Source: Gonatopus flavifemur (taxonomy: Eukaryota > Arthropoda > Insecta > Hymenoptera > Dryinidae). Taken from it: a stretch of 64,000 nucleotides of DNA. The translations under genes and the position numbers were made by a program. The stretch's first letter is position 1; each line of letters begins with the position of its first letter. The notes under the pieces were generated by a model. The model saw nothing but the letters and a program-made list of their open reading frames with translations. It did not search any database and was not told the origin of the DNA. Location: positions 5,000,501-5,064,500 of the forward strand of contig JAFFJZ010000013.1 of NCBI GenBank assembly GCA_018340375.1, given 5' to 3'. This document shows positions 21,401-33,800 of the stretch, piece by piece.

Positions 21401-24241
21401 AGGATCTCTCGATTCATATATGTTTGAACCAAGAATCAATTTATTCAAATTTTTGTATAAGTTTTCATAGGTTTCTTCTTCATCGGGGTCTTCGATTTCA
21501 GAATATTCATCATTATTCACGGGCTCGACAGGATCATCGTGTATTATTTCATCGTGATTTTCTACGATGCTATCGTTCGAATGTGTGGGGTATAGTTCTC
21601 CATTATCTAATTCGTAATCAGATATTTCATCTTCGAAATTATTTTGATTTTCCCCAATCATATCGTTTCTTTGATGTTCATGGTGATCTGTTATTGGCTC
21701 TAACGGAATTTGATTGTTCATTGGATTTTCTACTTTATTCAATGGATTTTGTTCATCAGTGAATTTTTCAATGAATCTTTCTATTTCGTCATTGGCTTCT
21801 TTTTCAATTCTTCTATTTCGTTGTCGTATTTCTTCACGGTATTGCTGTCCTTTTTGTGTTAATTTTGGAATCCTAGTGGATCTCCTAGGTTGAACGTCAG
21901 TTGTATAAAGTGTTTTAATATCTTTGAGTATTTTTTCGTTATCTGTACCTTTGTCATATTCATCAATCGTCATGTCTGTATCATCTACCGGGGGATTTCT
22001 AGATAAAGCGTCAGCATTGACGTTCATCTTCCCGGCTTTATGGACTATATCGAAATCATATTCTTCGAGTTTAAGTCTCCATCTAGTTAAACGTGAAGTA
22101 GGGTCTTTCGCGGTCCTCATCCATACTAGAGGTTTGTGGTCGGTTACTATAGTGAATTTCCTTCCATACAAATACGGTCGAAATTGAGATACACTATATA
22201 AAATAGCTAGTGCCTCTTTTTCATACGTACTGTACTTCGTTTCAGTTTGGTTGAGTAATCTAGATACATAGGCACAGGGTTGGTCTTTTCCGATTGGTCC
22301 CTGACTTAATATTCCTGCTATCGCGTAACCACTCGCATCGGTAGTCAATAGGAATGGTTTGTTGAAATCAGGATATTGTAATACGGGTTCTTGACATAAA
22401 CAATTTTTTAAGGTTTCAAAGGCTTCTTGTTGAAATTGATTCCATTCGAAAGGAATGTCTTTCTGTAACAATTTTGTTAGGGGCTTTGAAATTTTAGAAA
22501 AATTGTGGATAAATCGGCGATAGTATCCAGCCAATCCTAGGAATTGTTTAATGTTTTTGGGGTTTTTTGGAATAGGGAATTTTCGAACAGCTTCGATTTT
22601 CTTCGGGTCAGGCTTTAGTCCTTCATCTGAAATTATATGTCCGAGATAAACTACTTCTCGACGTAAGAACTCGCATTTATCGGGCTGTAATTTGAGATTG
22701 GCTTCTCTCAATCGTGAAATGAAATTCAAATATTTTTTTCGATGTTCACTCAAAGTTTTAGCGTAAATTACAATATCATCTAGATAAACAAAGAGTTCTA
22801 CACCTTGTAGACCCGTTAGGACAATGTCCATGAGATGTTGAAAGGTGGCGGGAGCATTTTTCAATCCGAAGGGCATTCTTAAAAATTCATAGTACCCGTG
22901 TGGAGTTGAGAATGCGGTTTTATGTCTGTCCTTGTCACTCATTCTAATCTGGTGGAATCCAGAAGCGAGATCGGAGGTACTGAAATATTTAGCATCTCCA
23001 AGTTGATCTAAAATTTCAGTGATATTTGGTAGTGGATAGGCATTATTAACTGTTTTTTCGTTCAAGGCACGAAAATCTAACACTAATCTCCAACGTTTGT
23101 TTCCATGACTATTCGCCTTTTTCGGGACTATCCATACTGGGGTGTTGTATGGGGATTAAGACGGTTGAATAATATTATTATTGAGCATTTCATCAACTTG
23201 TCTAACTATTTCTTCTTTTAGATTAGGAGGAAATCTATATTGTTTAATGTGAATAGGTTTGTCGTCTGTCGTGGGTAATTCATGGTCAAGTACATCTGTA
23301 TGTGTCAAGTTGTCACCAGGAATGTGAAATCTATCTAAGCTATTTTTTATTAAAGTTTCGACTTCTTCTTCTTCTTCTTGATTGAGATGATTTAATCTTA
23401 ACAGTTGTCTAGTTTTTTCGAATCTATCTGTTTCGTTTTCATTTAATTTAACCGATTTATTCGAAATTTTATATAGGTTCCTCTTTTTCCGATTAGTAAT
23501 TCGCGATTTACTGGATTTTATAGGGTTTGGATTTATCCATTCTAGTTCCTCTAACTCAAGTTCTGGTAATTTTACTTCAATTTGTTCATCGGTAGCGTTA
23601 ACGATAGGCATATAGGTATACCCTTGGTAATTTTTTACTACGGCATTTCCCATATACACACCATTGGCCATGTCTATTCGCGATATATATCCTTCGTCTA
23701 AATCTGTATTTTTTAATTGAATTTTAATGATTTGTCGAGTGCGAGGATAGATCATGTATGTTTTAGCGGTTTGAATGAAGGGTATTTTTAATTCGTTTGA
23801 TTCTAAGCAATTTTCTTCCCAATTAATTCTTGTTTTTTGTTTCGATAGAAAAGGTACTCCAATTATACCGTCGTTTTCAATAGGAAAGTCATCGGGTACT
23901 ACGTGAAAGGTCGTTACATATCCAATAAATTTCATATCGAATTTCCCTATGGTGGGGACCGTTTCTGGAGAAATTCCGGATAAGTGGAGGATTTCCTCGG
24001 TATTTATGGGAGTTAAGTCTTTTATTACATTTCCTTTGATTAAACATACTCCTGCTCCAGAATCTAATAAGAAGGTGACGATTCGCGAACCTATTTTCAC
24101 TTTGATAGCTGGGGAGTGTTGTTCTAAAGCTAGTTTGACATTGGCTGTTCCACAATGTCTTCTGCGTGGATCATCGCGTAGTGAACATTCTGATTCGGAC
24201 GCGTGGTGTTTGAATTGTGAGAAGGAATTTGGTTTCGATTT
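21359..24241 (-). pseudogene. pol: pol, protease - reverse transcriptase - RNase H - acidic linker
   Basis: The frame lies at -1 relative to gag and is open from about 24,241, overlapping the gag end by roughly 110 nt, which suggests ribosomal frameshifting; I saw no perfect slippery heptamer. The protease has FLLDSGAG. The only stop is a TAA at 23,156-23,158, just before SPYNTPVWIVPKK, the RT entry motif. RT motifs are STSDLASGFHQI (A), MPFGLKNAPATFQ (B) and FVYLDDIVIY (C). RNase H has TTDASGYAIAG, EKEALAI, VTDHKPL and NADALSR. After it comes an unusual linker of about 165 residues, rich in Asp, Glu and Asn. An A8 run (21,385-21,392) then shifts the frame before integrase. This is Ty3/gypsy-type by motif set and order. 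Confidence 0.92.
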
Positions 24242-26171
24242 TCAGCCTCCCTCTGAGGGAGGCTCTGGGAGTTTCCCGAGCTCCTTATATTTTGAGCGTC
24301 TCTTCGGACACTACATTCGTCAATTGTGTGAGAATTATTCTTACAGAAGGTGCAAAATTTTCCACTAGTATTTGGTGATTTTAATTTAAAACAAGTTTCC
24401 ATGGAGTGACCCATTCTCTTGCAGAATCGACATTGCATCGTGTTTGTCGTATTTCGTGTGATAATCTCTGGACAATTCTTTGCTTTATGTCCATTCCTTT
24501 CGCAATATTGACATGAAGTAGAATTTCTGCATTCTTTAGCAAAATGTCCCATTTGGTTACATTTTGGACACGGTCTATGCAAAGGGCAACGTTCAGTTGT
24601 ATGATCAATTGAATTACATTTCTGGCATCTTCTCGGCTGCACCGCTCGGATAGGTGCATAATATCTACACTCGTCCGCTCGATGTCCGATTTTCTTACAA
24701 ATTTGACAGGTGTCTGCGTTCCTTTGGAAAGAATCTCGACATTCCCGTGCGGTATGTCCTCGTTTGTTGCAATTTGTGCATCTCGAGGCGTCACGACTTC
24801 TACATACGTTGGCTTCGTGTCCATATTTTTTGCATATTTGACACTGTAGTTGAGTGGTATCATTTGATTTCCTGTATTTATTACATTGAATCGCAGTATG
24901 ACCGTCACGACTACAAATTTGACATCGCGTAAATTTTTCATTTTTGTCTCTGTTCAAAATCGGACAATCATCTGATTTGTGTCCGAATTTATCACAAAAT
25001 ACACATTTTTCTTCCTTGAGTGATAAAGTTCTTAATTGTTTTTGAACTGCAATTTCTTTTTCAAGGGTAATGGCTTCTGGTCCGGCGACGTTGAGATCTT
25101 CTCTTTCAGTCATCAGAGCGAAGATTTCTTGTTTCAACCCTCGCACGGAAGCTTTACAGACGGCGGTTTCAAATTCTTCTGTTTTTTCAGCAGATATAGC
25201 GTTGTCATTTTCATTTTTATACGCTTCTATTATTCTCGAACCCAATCTCCTAGTTCGACTGAAATAAGGAGCTGCATCTTCGTGTGTTTTTTGACATAGA
25301 GTTCCCAATTTGCCGATGAGTTCTATACTCGATTCACGGGTGGAATAAATTCCTTTCAATACGTTGAGTAATTCCTCGTCGTCACAGGATTTGAACTTCG
25401 AACAATATGTAATGCTCCATCTCTTAATTTTGAGCGAATCAATGTGGTTAGATTTCTCTCCATTGCAGGATTGATGAGTAATCTTGCATCGTTGCAGGCG
25501 GCAGCGAACTCGCTGAAGTTACATCCATCTCGAGTTCCAGAGAAGACAGGGATCAACGATACCGCGTTTTGAATTTTAATATACTGGTCTCCCATTTTGT
25601 CCGGTGAATTTGTAGTCCTTTGGAATACAATAAGTTTTCCTTGACGTTTTTTTGCAGCTTTCACAACAATTTTCCTTGTAGTATTTCTGATAAGTCGCTT
25701 TATAGTTCCTTTAGTGACTTTCCTAGTGAGTTTTCTTATAGATCGTTTATTAGGTTTTTCGATTTATCCCTTAGTTTTTTCAGTCTCTAAGATCGTAGAG
25801 ATTGAATTTACATTGGTTCCACCAATAGCTTCGTTTTCTTTGAGAAGAGTACTACTTAGGAACTGGTTTGGTATTTCTTTTTTGTTCTCGATAGAAGTTC
25901 CACTCAATTGGCCAGCAAGAATTGTATTTTCAAAATCGCTTCCGTTCGAACTATCTTCTTCCTTTTTGTTTGCAGTTTCGTTCTCGGTAGTTCCTCTTTT
26001 TTCTGGAGTACGCGCGAGTTTGCAAGATGATGAAAAAGGGTCTTCGATATTGTCAAACTCGTCTTTCTTCTCTCCTTCTTCTATTGGGTCCAAGGTTTTT
26101 TTGTTCAAAGATTTATCTTTTGATTCTTCCGTCAATTTTTTGCTTTTACTACGGGTGTTAATGCCTGACAT
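24130..26171 (-). pseudogene. gag: gag with ten CCHC zinc knuckles, broken by a stop and a frameshift
   Basis: ATG at 26,171 (MSGINTRSKSKK) opens a highly charged N-terminal region. A TAA at 25,764-25,766 interrupts it, and the same frame continues through a capsid-like part (FSGTRDGCNFSEFAAACNDA) until a one-base shift near 25,390. The rest lies in the frame ending at 24,130. That part holds ten C-x2-C-x4-H-x4-C knuckles between 25,005 and 24,313, for example CQICKKIGHRADEC and CPKCNQMGHFAKEC. Most retroviral and gypsy Gag proteins have one to three. The protein would form the particle core and bind genomic RNA. The knuckles are irregularly spaced (14 residues each, with linkers of 5-13), so they look like successive duplications that have since diverged. 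Confidence 0.9.
24313..25005 (-). other. Ten tandem CCHC zinc knuckles in Gag
   Basis: Within the 409-residue frame the knuckles lie at residues 119-132, 146-159, 173-186, 194-207, 218-231, 245-258, 264-277, 283-296, 310-323 and 336-349. Every one keeps all four ligands with exact spacing, which indicates selection on the full set until recently. Confidence 0.93.
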
Positions 26172-29100
26172 TTACCTTGTTTAAGGTAAAGAAAAGAGAA
26201 TTTATAATCCTTTGTTAATGGAATTGTTTATTCGCGATAGCTCGGTTGTTTGCGAAGAGATTTATTTATTTGAGAAATTTGATTGGTCCCTTGTTAAGGG
26301 TTAGCGTTAATCTAGTGTTATCTAGTAGGTTACTAGATTTTACTTGATTACCGAATCGTAATTGGTTTATCCTTCAAAATATGTGCATATATATACATAT
26401 GCGTAATCATTTATCGTTTCGTATTATTCACTCTTTATTCTCAGCACACAAGCGAAATATTAGTATTCAACACTTCAAAATTGTTCGGAATACTCATCAA
26501 TAATTCCTTGTAATGTGATTGGCTTTTCGCTAGCAATTTACTGGATTTTCCAAGACGCGTGGACACGTAACGCAATGCGAACGCACCACTCTTGAACACG
26601 TGCGTTCTCAAGTCTCGTGGACTCGGAAAGCAGACGTAAACAAACTGACAGTGTCTATTGTTTGGACCCGTGAAACAAACCGGCAACGTAATCGCGTATC
26701 AAGATATTAATATCGAGGATCGTGAATGATGAAATGTGTAAAAGTGAGTGTGTTTTAACCTGAGAGTACAATGATTCCAGGGTTAAATCGCAGGAACGTG
26801 TTTTTCGTCGCAAGGCAGCTGATATCAGATAAGTGTCAGAATTTTTTTGAATGATAATAAGAACTATTTCTTTGTTTGAAAATTTTAAACTCTTTTTACA
26901 GCAACTCGGACGTAGAAAGGATGTCGATGTACTTTAATGTTTTGAGAAAATCTTCTTCTTGCCTCAAATCCAGTAAGTTCAACCAAAAACAGGATACAAG
27001 GTGAGTATTGATATGCATGTAAAACTATCAAATAGACTCCAACGTTGAATGTTCAAAGAATTTAACAACTATGTATTTTATCAAAACCAAAAATTTTATT
27101 CCTTATTGATAAAAATGTGAAGAATTCATTTAACAATAGTAGTTGTATACGCAATACTCTCATTTAATGGTATTGCGAGCATAGAAAAGGTAGTGTAGTA
27201 GAATCTCATGGATTGTGTACATTCACCTTTACTTAAAAATCATCTCTCGTCAACTAATATATCAATGCAATGTAATACAATGTATGCTTATCGTCCACAG
27301 CATTTAGGATCAGAATACCAAAGAGCCAGAGGACGATTGGTGAAGGAACGTCCAAGAACAGAGTCGTTTAAGATGAGAGATGACTAAAGCGCTTCAGAAA
27401 TATAAGGTTCTAGATGTCTAGCGACAAGTATAGAAGGAATGTCTGGTTATCCGTCTACAATTGAAATTACATATTCTTATCGTATGTCGACTTTCATCAG
27501 GATGACCTTCGGAGAAGGAATTTAATCTAAATCCATTCAAGAACATTCAAAATCTATGTTCTTGGTAACGATTAAGGTTTGAAAATGGTGAGAATATGGA
27601 ATGAATTATCTATTCGTGTCTTGTTACAAGGTATTTAGTTTTTAAGAATGATTTCATTCAGTTTAGTTTCATGTGTTATTGTTTATACGTATGTACTTGA
27701 ACCAGAGGTTCAAGATGATGACTTTTTGATAGAATTTAAGTAGTTGAACTTCTATAAATGTTGTTTATATAAGTTTTCCAAAAGTATTCACGGTTTTCAA
27801 ACAGGTTTTACTCATACATTCTTTTTACAGGGTTCCGTCAAGCTCACGATAACTCTTTGGTACTTTGAAAGTATTATATCAGTGGTTATCGAGTAGCGGA
27901 GGAAGAATGTAATCCAGATGGACTTCGGAAAGGAGTAAACTCCATATCTACTTCAGTGCACTTCCTGTTTTAGGTTCAGGAACACTGAAGTTTCTACTCC
28001 ACAAGGTGAAAAAGTGCAAGTTATTCCAGGAGGAATATTTTGTCGACGCTAGGAGCTTCAAGACCAACAGCAAAAAGTGTGTGAAGTGTTGTTTTGAAAA
28101 AGTTCAGTGGTTTGTGCTTCAAGTGAGGTACAATTAGTGAATGTGAAACAACAAATGATATGAATCGTTTAGGAGTGAATTTCTTTTCGAACTTGTAGTG
28201 TGACAGTTTCTGTTGTTAGTACAAAAAGAAGGTTTAGTCATTCAATGATTTATTTCATTTGCTTCAGGTTAGAATATTCAAGTATGAATTTAAACTATCT
28301 TTGTTCATAGTTATCGTTTCATTTTGTTCAATTCATAGTGTGTGATTTATCGAACATCATTCAAGTTTCAAAGTTCGTCTTGATTAATCAAATTTTTTTT
28401 ATTCATATGTCTATTAGATTTTTATAACTGTTCATGACAGTTTATTATAACTCCTCAAGTTTCTTTTCGTAACTGAATTTGAACATTATAATCTTTCAAT
28501 TCAATTTGATTGTTTTCAATTTCTTCTCAATTGTTTATTTCTCGCTTCACAGGGTAATTCCTCTGTGTCGTTTATTCCTTTTAAACTCTCGTCAGGATAA
28601 ACGTCTGTCTTCTTTAGATTTGTCGAATAGTTTTGATTTTATTTCAATGTTTTCTATTTGTCGCTGTAGTTTTTCAGTTTGCTTTGAAGTTTACATAAAA
28701 TTTCTACGATACTTTCAATCAGTTTCATTGGTATTCGTTTAAAATCGTGTGCATTTTGCTTTCTGTTTCTTGTAAGTCATGAATGTACATTAACCTTTCG
28801 TTGTGGTAGTTTTTGACATTTATCATATTCTTGAAACACAGTTTTAGTTCAAGAATATGAAAGTTAACCTGTCGTTGCGGTTGTCGTTAACATTGCACAT
28901 ACATAAGCTTAATTCTTTCCAATATCGTAAGTGAACCTGTCGTTGCGGTTGTTATTTAACATTTTGCAATATTTGGAAAGAGCAAGAACAGAATTCTTTG
29001 CACTATTATAGAGTATTCATCGAATGTGGTTTACTACTTTATAACTTTTATTGAAAGTTGCTTGTATGCATAGCTTCCTTGGTTTTATAAAGAAATTGAA

Positions 29101-30800
29101 AGCATTGATAATTTGAGTTCTTAGTTTTCATTGATTGCATGTAATTTGTAAGCTTGAATGAGTTCCAAAATGATTCATTTAGTTATTCACGATTCATCAT
29201 TGAATATTCTTTTAGTTGTGACTTATGTGAGTCAGCAACAGGGTTTTTTCTATCTGTAGTGTATTTGTGATGTGTACATCAATTCCAAATAGATTTGAAG
29301 TGGTAGATTTTATATAAAATATGTTTTATGTTTGCGATAGTCAAAGTCGCTGAACTTATTTTGAAGAAATTTATGATTTCTTTATTATGAGGTGTTATAA
29401 ATCATTTTATTTGATTGTGCAAGGTAGTTGAGATCTTTGAAACAGAACTTAGAAGATTTGAAGTGGTGGATCCTCTATATAGTGTTATTTATGTCAGCGA
29501 TTATTGAAGTCGCTACATGAAAATAGTGGAAGTGATGAATTTCTAGGTTCGATTCAATGAATAGTGATTTAGTAGATGTGAATTTTCTTTGAAATTCTTA
29601 TCCTTTGTGAAAGAAATTGTTTGATCAACAATTTATTAAAGAAATGTGTTTTCTTCTTCCTTTCCAGGGTAAATATAATTTAAATCAATTCATAATCTGG
29701 TTTAAAGATTTTTTTTTTGTTCATTAATAACTTTCATTCATTGCAGTGATATTAATTGGTTTAAGTCTTTTCTTATCATTCCTTGATAATTATGTAAAAT
29801 ATTTTAAAGTTCTTTTATGTTTCCAAGTTCAACTTTTTCAACTTAATTTGTTGCATTAAAATTTTATATTGAGAGGGATATTGAAGAGTGTTTTATTTAT
29901 TATGAATTTGTTATTCAAATGGGTACGCAGCTATCAATTATACGCTTCCGTTTTTATAGTTGTATTGAAGAGTGCGTCCGAAAAGGGGTATGCAGCTATC
30001 GATTGTCCGCGCGTTTGGGTTGTATCGAAGAGTGCATCCGTAATTAATAAGTTCGTCTCTCTCAAAAATTTTAGTGATAAGTTATAACATTGAATTGAAG
30101 TTCATTTGGAAAAATGAGTTATTTGTAGGGAGTTTCATTGAAATTTATTCAGCAGTTCGAAAAAATGAACATTTTGAGAATTTATGGATTTCTGGTTATT
30201 TAATTCTGCATATTTCGATTTTCATTGGTTTCGATCATTTATCAATACGCATGTAATTCATTCATATTATTTCGATTCGAAGGGTCTAACACAAGGATTC
30301 AGATGTGCTTTTGTGTAGAGTAAATTCTTCAGAGAAAGTGAGTCACCGTTAGGATTTCATGCGAAAGGAAGAAAAATTGATTTGACCGTAGTGTGAAGGA
30401 AATTATAAGAGTCTTTAATTTGGCTCTTTGTAAGCATTGAAGTAAAGCAGGTAGTTGAACTCTAATTTCGCCACTATTCTTGCATCGGGGTCGAATTGAC
30501 CGCAGGCGCCTCTGTGCGACACAGGTGCTTCGTCGTAGGCTGCCAGGTTTTATGATTAGAAAGAGAGAGAGCTATCGGTCTTTAGAAAACTTTGAAGAAT
30601 GAAACGGTTCATGTCGATTTGTTTTGAGTTACGAGCTCCCTTGTTTTCAAACAGACCGTAGGGTTGTTGTTTGGGTTGGATTTATCGTGATGAGATATTT
30701 TGTCGAAGTGATTTGAACGATTAGTCATAATTTGAAACCAAAATTTTGAATGTAATTATTTGAAAAGAAGAAACAATTTTCATATCAACATCCTTATTTG
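26172..30800 (-). other. 4.6-kb leader between primer site and gag, no gene on the minus strand
   Basis: This AT-rich leader lacks recognisable coding sequence. It contains duplicated modules: AACCTGTCGTTGCGGTTG and variants at about 28,793, 28,865 and 28,932; a 12-bp perfect hairpin CATATTCTTGAA/TTCAAGAATATG near 28,826-28,860; AGATTTGAAGTGGT with GCGA..TCGC stems near 29,292-29,350 and 29,455-29,515; and a GCAGCTATC module repeated near 29,926 and 29,991. A GC-rich stem (GCGCCTCTGTG pairing with CACAGGTGC) lies near 30,507-30,530. Packaging or dimerisation signals could sit here; this is inference. Confidence 0.5.
26440..27990 (+). ncRNA. Second candidate set of plus-strand exons in the leader
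   Basis: Splice-like sites on the plus strand suggest exons ending at 26,743 (AAA/GTGAGTG), 26,902-27,000 (acceptor TTTTTACAG, donor CAAG/GTGAGT), 27,301 onward (acceptor GTCCACAG) and 27,831 onward (acceptor TTTTTACAG). A TATA-like CATATATATACAT lies near 26,385. No coding frame crosses the joins. It may belong to the same antisense transcript as the 17-19 kb chain or be chance. Confidence 0.25.
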
Positions 30801-30817
30801 TCCTACCGACTGCGCCA
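30801..30817 (-). promoter_or_regulatory. Primer-binding site for tRNA-Ser
   Basis: On the minus strand the site reads TGGCGCAGTCGGTAGGA, complementary to the conserved 3' end of insect tRNA-Ser (CCTACCGACTGCG plus CCA). A 20-nt gap separates it from the 5' LTR. tRNA-Ser priming is also known from 17.6/297-type gypsy elements (family knowledge). Confidence 0.85.
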
Positions 30818-30837
30818 AAATTTTTATAATAACCGCT

Positions 30838-33800
30838 TGTTACGTCAAAATCTTCAAGATTTATCTAAAACGAGCGGATATTTTAAGGAATTGTCAAATC
30901 AGAGTCTGACAACCCCTCTGATTACCCCGCTTTAGGTAGGGATGTGCCTACACAAGGACCAGGGCTAGGATGCTGAAATGAATTGTCTCATATATATATT
31001 TCTTTAATGATTTATTGAATAATATTTCGTTACTATAGTTACAATATTTTAAATTGAAAGGATTACGAAAAAATTTGGTTATTTCAATTATAAATTTGAT
31101 ATTAATTATTGAAATATTCCTGAGGGTTACTCAGTGAATATTCTTATTTGATACAGGTTAAAAAGAAAAGAGAAAACGTAAATTGAACAACATCTTCAAA
31201 TTCCGAGGGTTGCTCGGTAATAAGAGATAATTTGTTAATTTTGGTTTTTAAAACATAAGAAATGAAAAATCCTTCTAATTCTGAGGGTTACTCAGTAATT
31301 AAAAGTGACTTATTCATTTGGTGTATTTTTCCTCTTAATAAAATTTCGACCTTTAAATTGTTTTATTGAAGGAAATCGAGCCCTTCAATAATGGCATAAT
31401 CATATGAAAAGAGCGAAAGATTCATAGAGGAAGATGTATATGTGTTTCCTATTAGAGAGAGAGAGAGAGAGAGAGAAACATGAGTACTAGAAAGAGAGGT
31501 ATATACCCACGTATACTGTATAATGAAGAGAAAGAGAGAGAGAGAGGAAGGTATATTAGAAAGAGAAGTCCGTTTATCTGCAAAGCATGAATACATTGAC
31601 CGCGTTTGCTGTCCAGGTAAGTTTTAAGCATATAGTATGGAATTGCAATGTGGTTGAAAAGAGGGGATTAGGAAGGGAAAAGATGACGTCTCAGTTAACT
31701 TCATTGCCGTCGAAAGGAATATAGGAAATGGAAAACGAAGGAACAATTTCTTCCATGGACTTCGTACAATGAGCACGAATGCTTCGAATTGCACGTAGGT
31801 GGGAGAAAGAAATTGTTGGAAATTTAATTTCTATTATTCACATGAATGAATTTAATCAAAAAAAATAAAAGTTAAATTTAACACGGAACAAAGAATGATT
31901 TTTCCCTTTTAAACAAACACGATAAGCACTGATTTTAAATTTCGAAAAAAGAAAGGAAACTCAGTTCCTTTTCCCACCCGAATTGTGGAAAACTCCACTC
32001 ACTTTTGTTGTTTTCCCCTTCTCGAAGGTACTATCTTGTTCGTGCGAATGCGTATACTGCTTAAATGGTCTGGTTGAGTAACACAGGACCGCAGTTTGAA
32101 GAAAGACTTAGTATTTCTTAAGGAAATACTAACCGATGGAGCGAACACAACCGTGTGTCGGTGAGGATGACCGCGTAGCGTGCCGTAACGGTAGTTGTAG
32201 TAGAAGTAGTAGTGGTTGTAGAAGTGGTTGTAGAAGTCCTAAGAAGGACTGATGTTATGTGAATATATTGTTGCTTCAAAGAAGTCGAGGAAAGAGTGGT
32301 AAAAAATGAAGAAATCATGCGATATTTAAAGGGCTCGATTTTCCTTCAAGGGCAACGATTGGTCAAAGGTCGCGCGGTGGAAATAGTTCTTAGTTTGTAC
32401 CAATGAGAATTCAAGAAGCTCGCTCTCAGTGGTACTCAAAATCAAAAATTTTCTGTCTTATAATATTTCGGGTATCTAGAAAATTATCTACTATTTTATC
32501 TGATGTTCAAATCCTCGACGCGCTACGTTCCTCCCTCGCTTTACGTTGAGCGTTCGAAGAGTTGGACTCAGATGAATTTCCTTATTTTCATGTATTTCAG
32601 GATTATATATATATATATATATATGTAACTTTGATTTTTATAGAATAATTGATTTGATTCGGAATTTACGATGAGAATCTGGTTTTATGTTGTGGTGAAT
32701 GTAATTAATACGATTATTTGGAATATTGAAATATTTTTCGAATCGTTACTTTGAACTGAATTTTTTTTACATGAGAATTTGCATTTACATATATATATAT
32801 ATATATTCACTAGGGAGATTTCATAGATGTTAATTCTTATGATTACGAGTATTTATTATATATTTAATCATCTTTTATCAAGGCTTCTCCAGGTTTTTAT
32901 TCTGTTAAATCGTGTTACTTTATAGGGTGAGAGAGAGAGAAACACACATATATATACGTATACACATGTATCAACATGACGTTGAATTCTTCGATTATAT
33001 GGTTCAGGGTATTTTGTTTAATCTTCATTTAGATTATTTAATCATAATTCATCCGATGAATTAAGAGAAATCAGCGTAGCAGAATTTTATCGGTTTCTGT
33101 GAGTGAAATGAGGGAAGAGTGAGAGAGACAGTGACATTCGAAGTTACTAAATTTATCGAACTCTTATTCGTTGATAGTTATATAGGATTATCTGTTTGTA
33201 GATCTACAAGGGCAGGATTATTTAATTGAATTTATTCGTTCATTTATCAATAAACCTATTCAAGGTTGTTGGTGAAAAAGAGCTCAAAAAGAGTTCTTCG
33301 GTAATATTTGTGTAAGATAATGATTTACTATCATGAAATATGTGTTGATTTATACAAATTCGATAATATTCGAAGGGATGGGAAAAGAATTCACATAGTT
33401 TCAAAAGATTATGAGGAGTTCCAAAAGTTTGATGAAATTTATTGGAAGTTTGAAAATACTATGAAAATTTACTGGAAATCAGAAAAAAACGAGAGAAGAA
33501 GGATTCCTCTATTACTTAGAAAGAGTTTATAAAGAGTTCATATGAACAGTTGATTTGAGATTATCAAAAGAAATTATACTCAATTATACGTATCGAATGG
33601 CAAGAGAGAGAGAAAAGGACAAAGATAGAGAGAGAGACATAGTGTTCTAAAAGATAAATTCATCTATATATATAATTTGAAATTTGATCAAAGTTGTTGA
33701 TTAATATTGAAATATTCTATAAGAATGTTCACCAAGCTGAATATCTGTGATGAAGATTTTACAGAAGTTTTTATGCATAGTGTTGGGATTGAGACATATT

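Noticed and set aside
25714..26184. 156-codon plus-strand frame
   Set aside because: It is the antisense shadow of the charged gag N-terminus.
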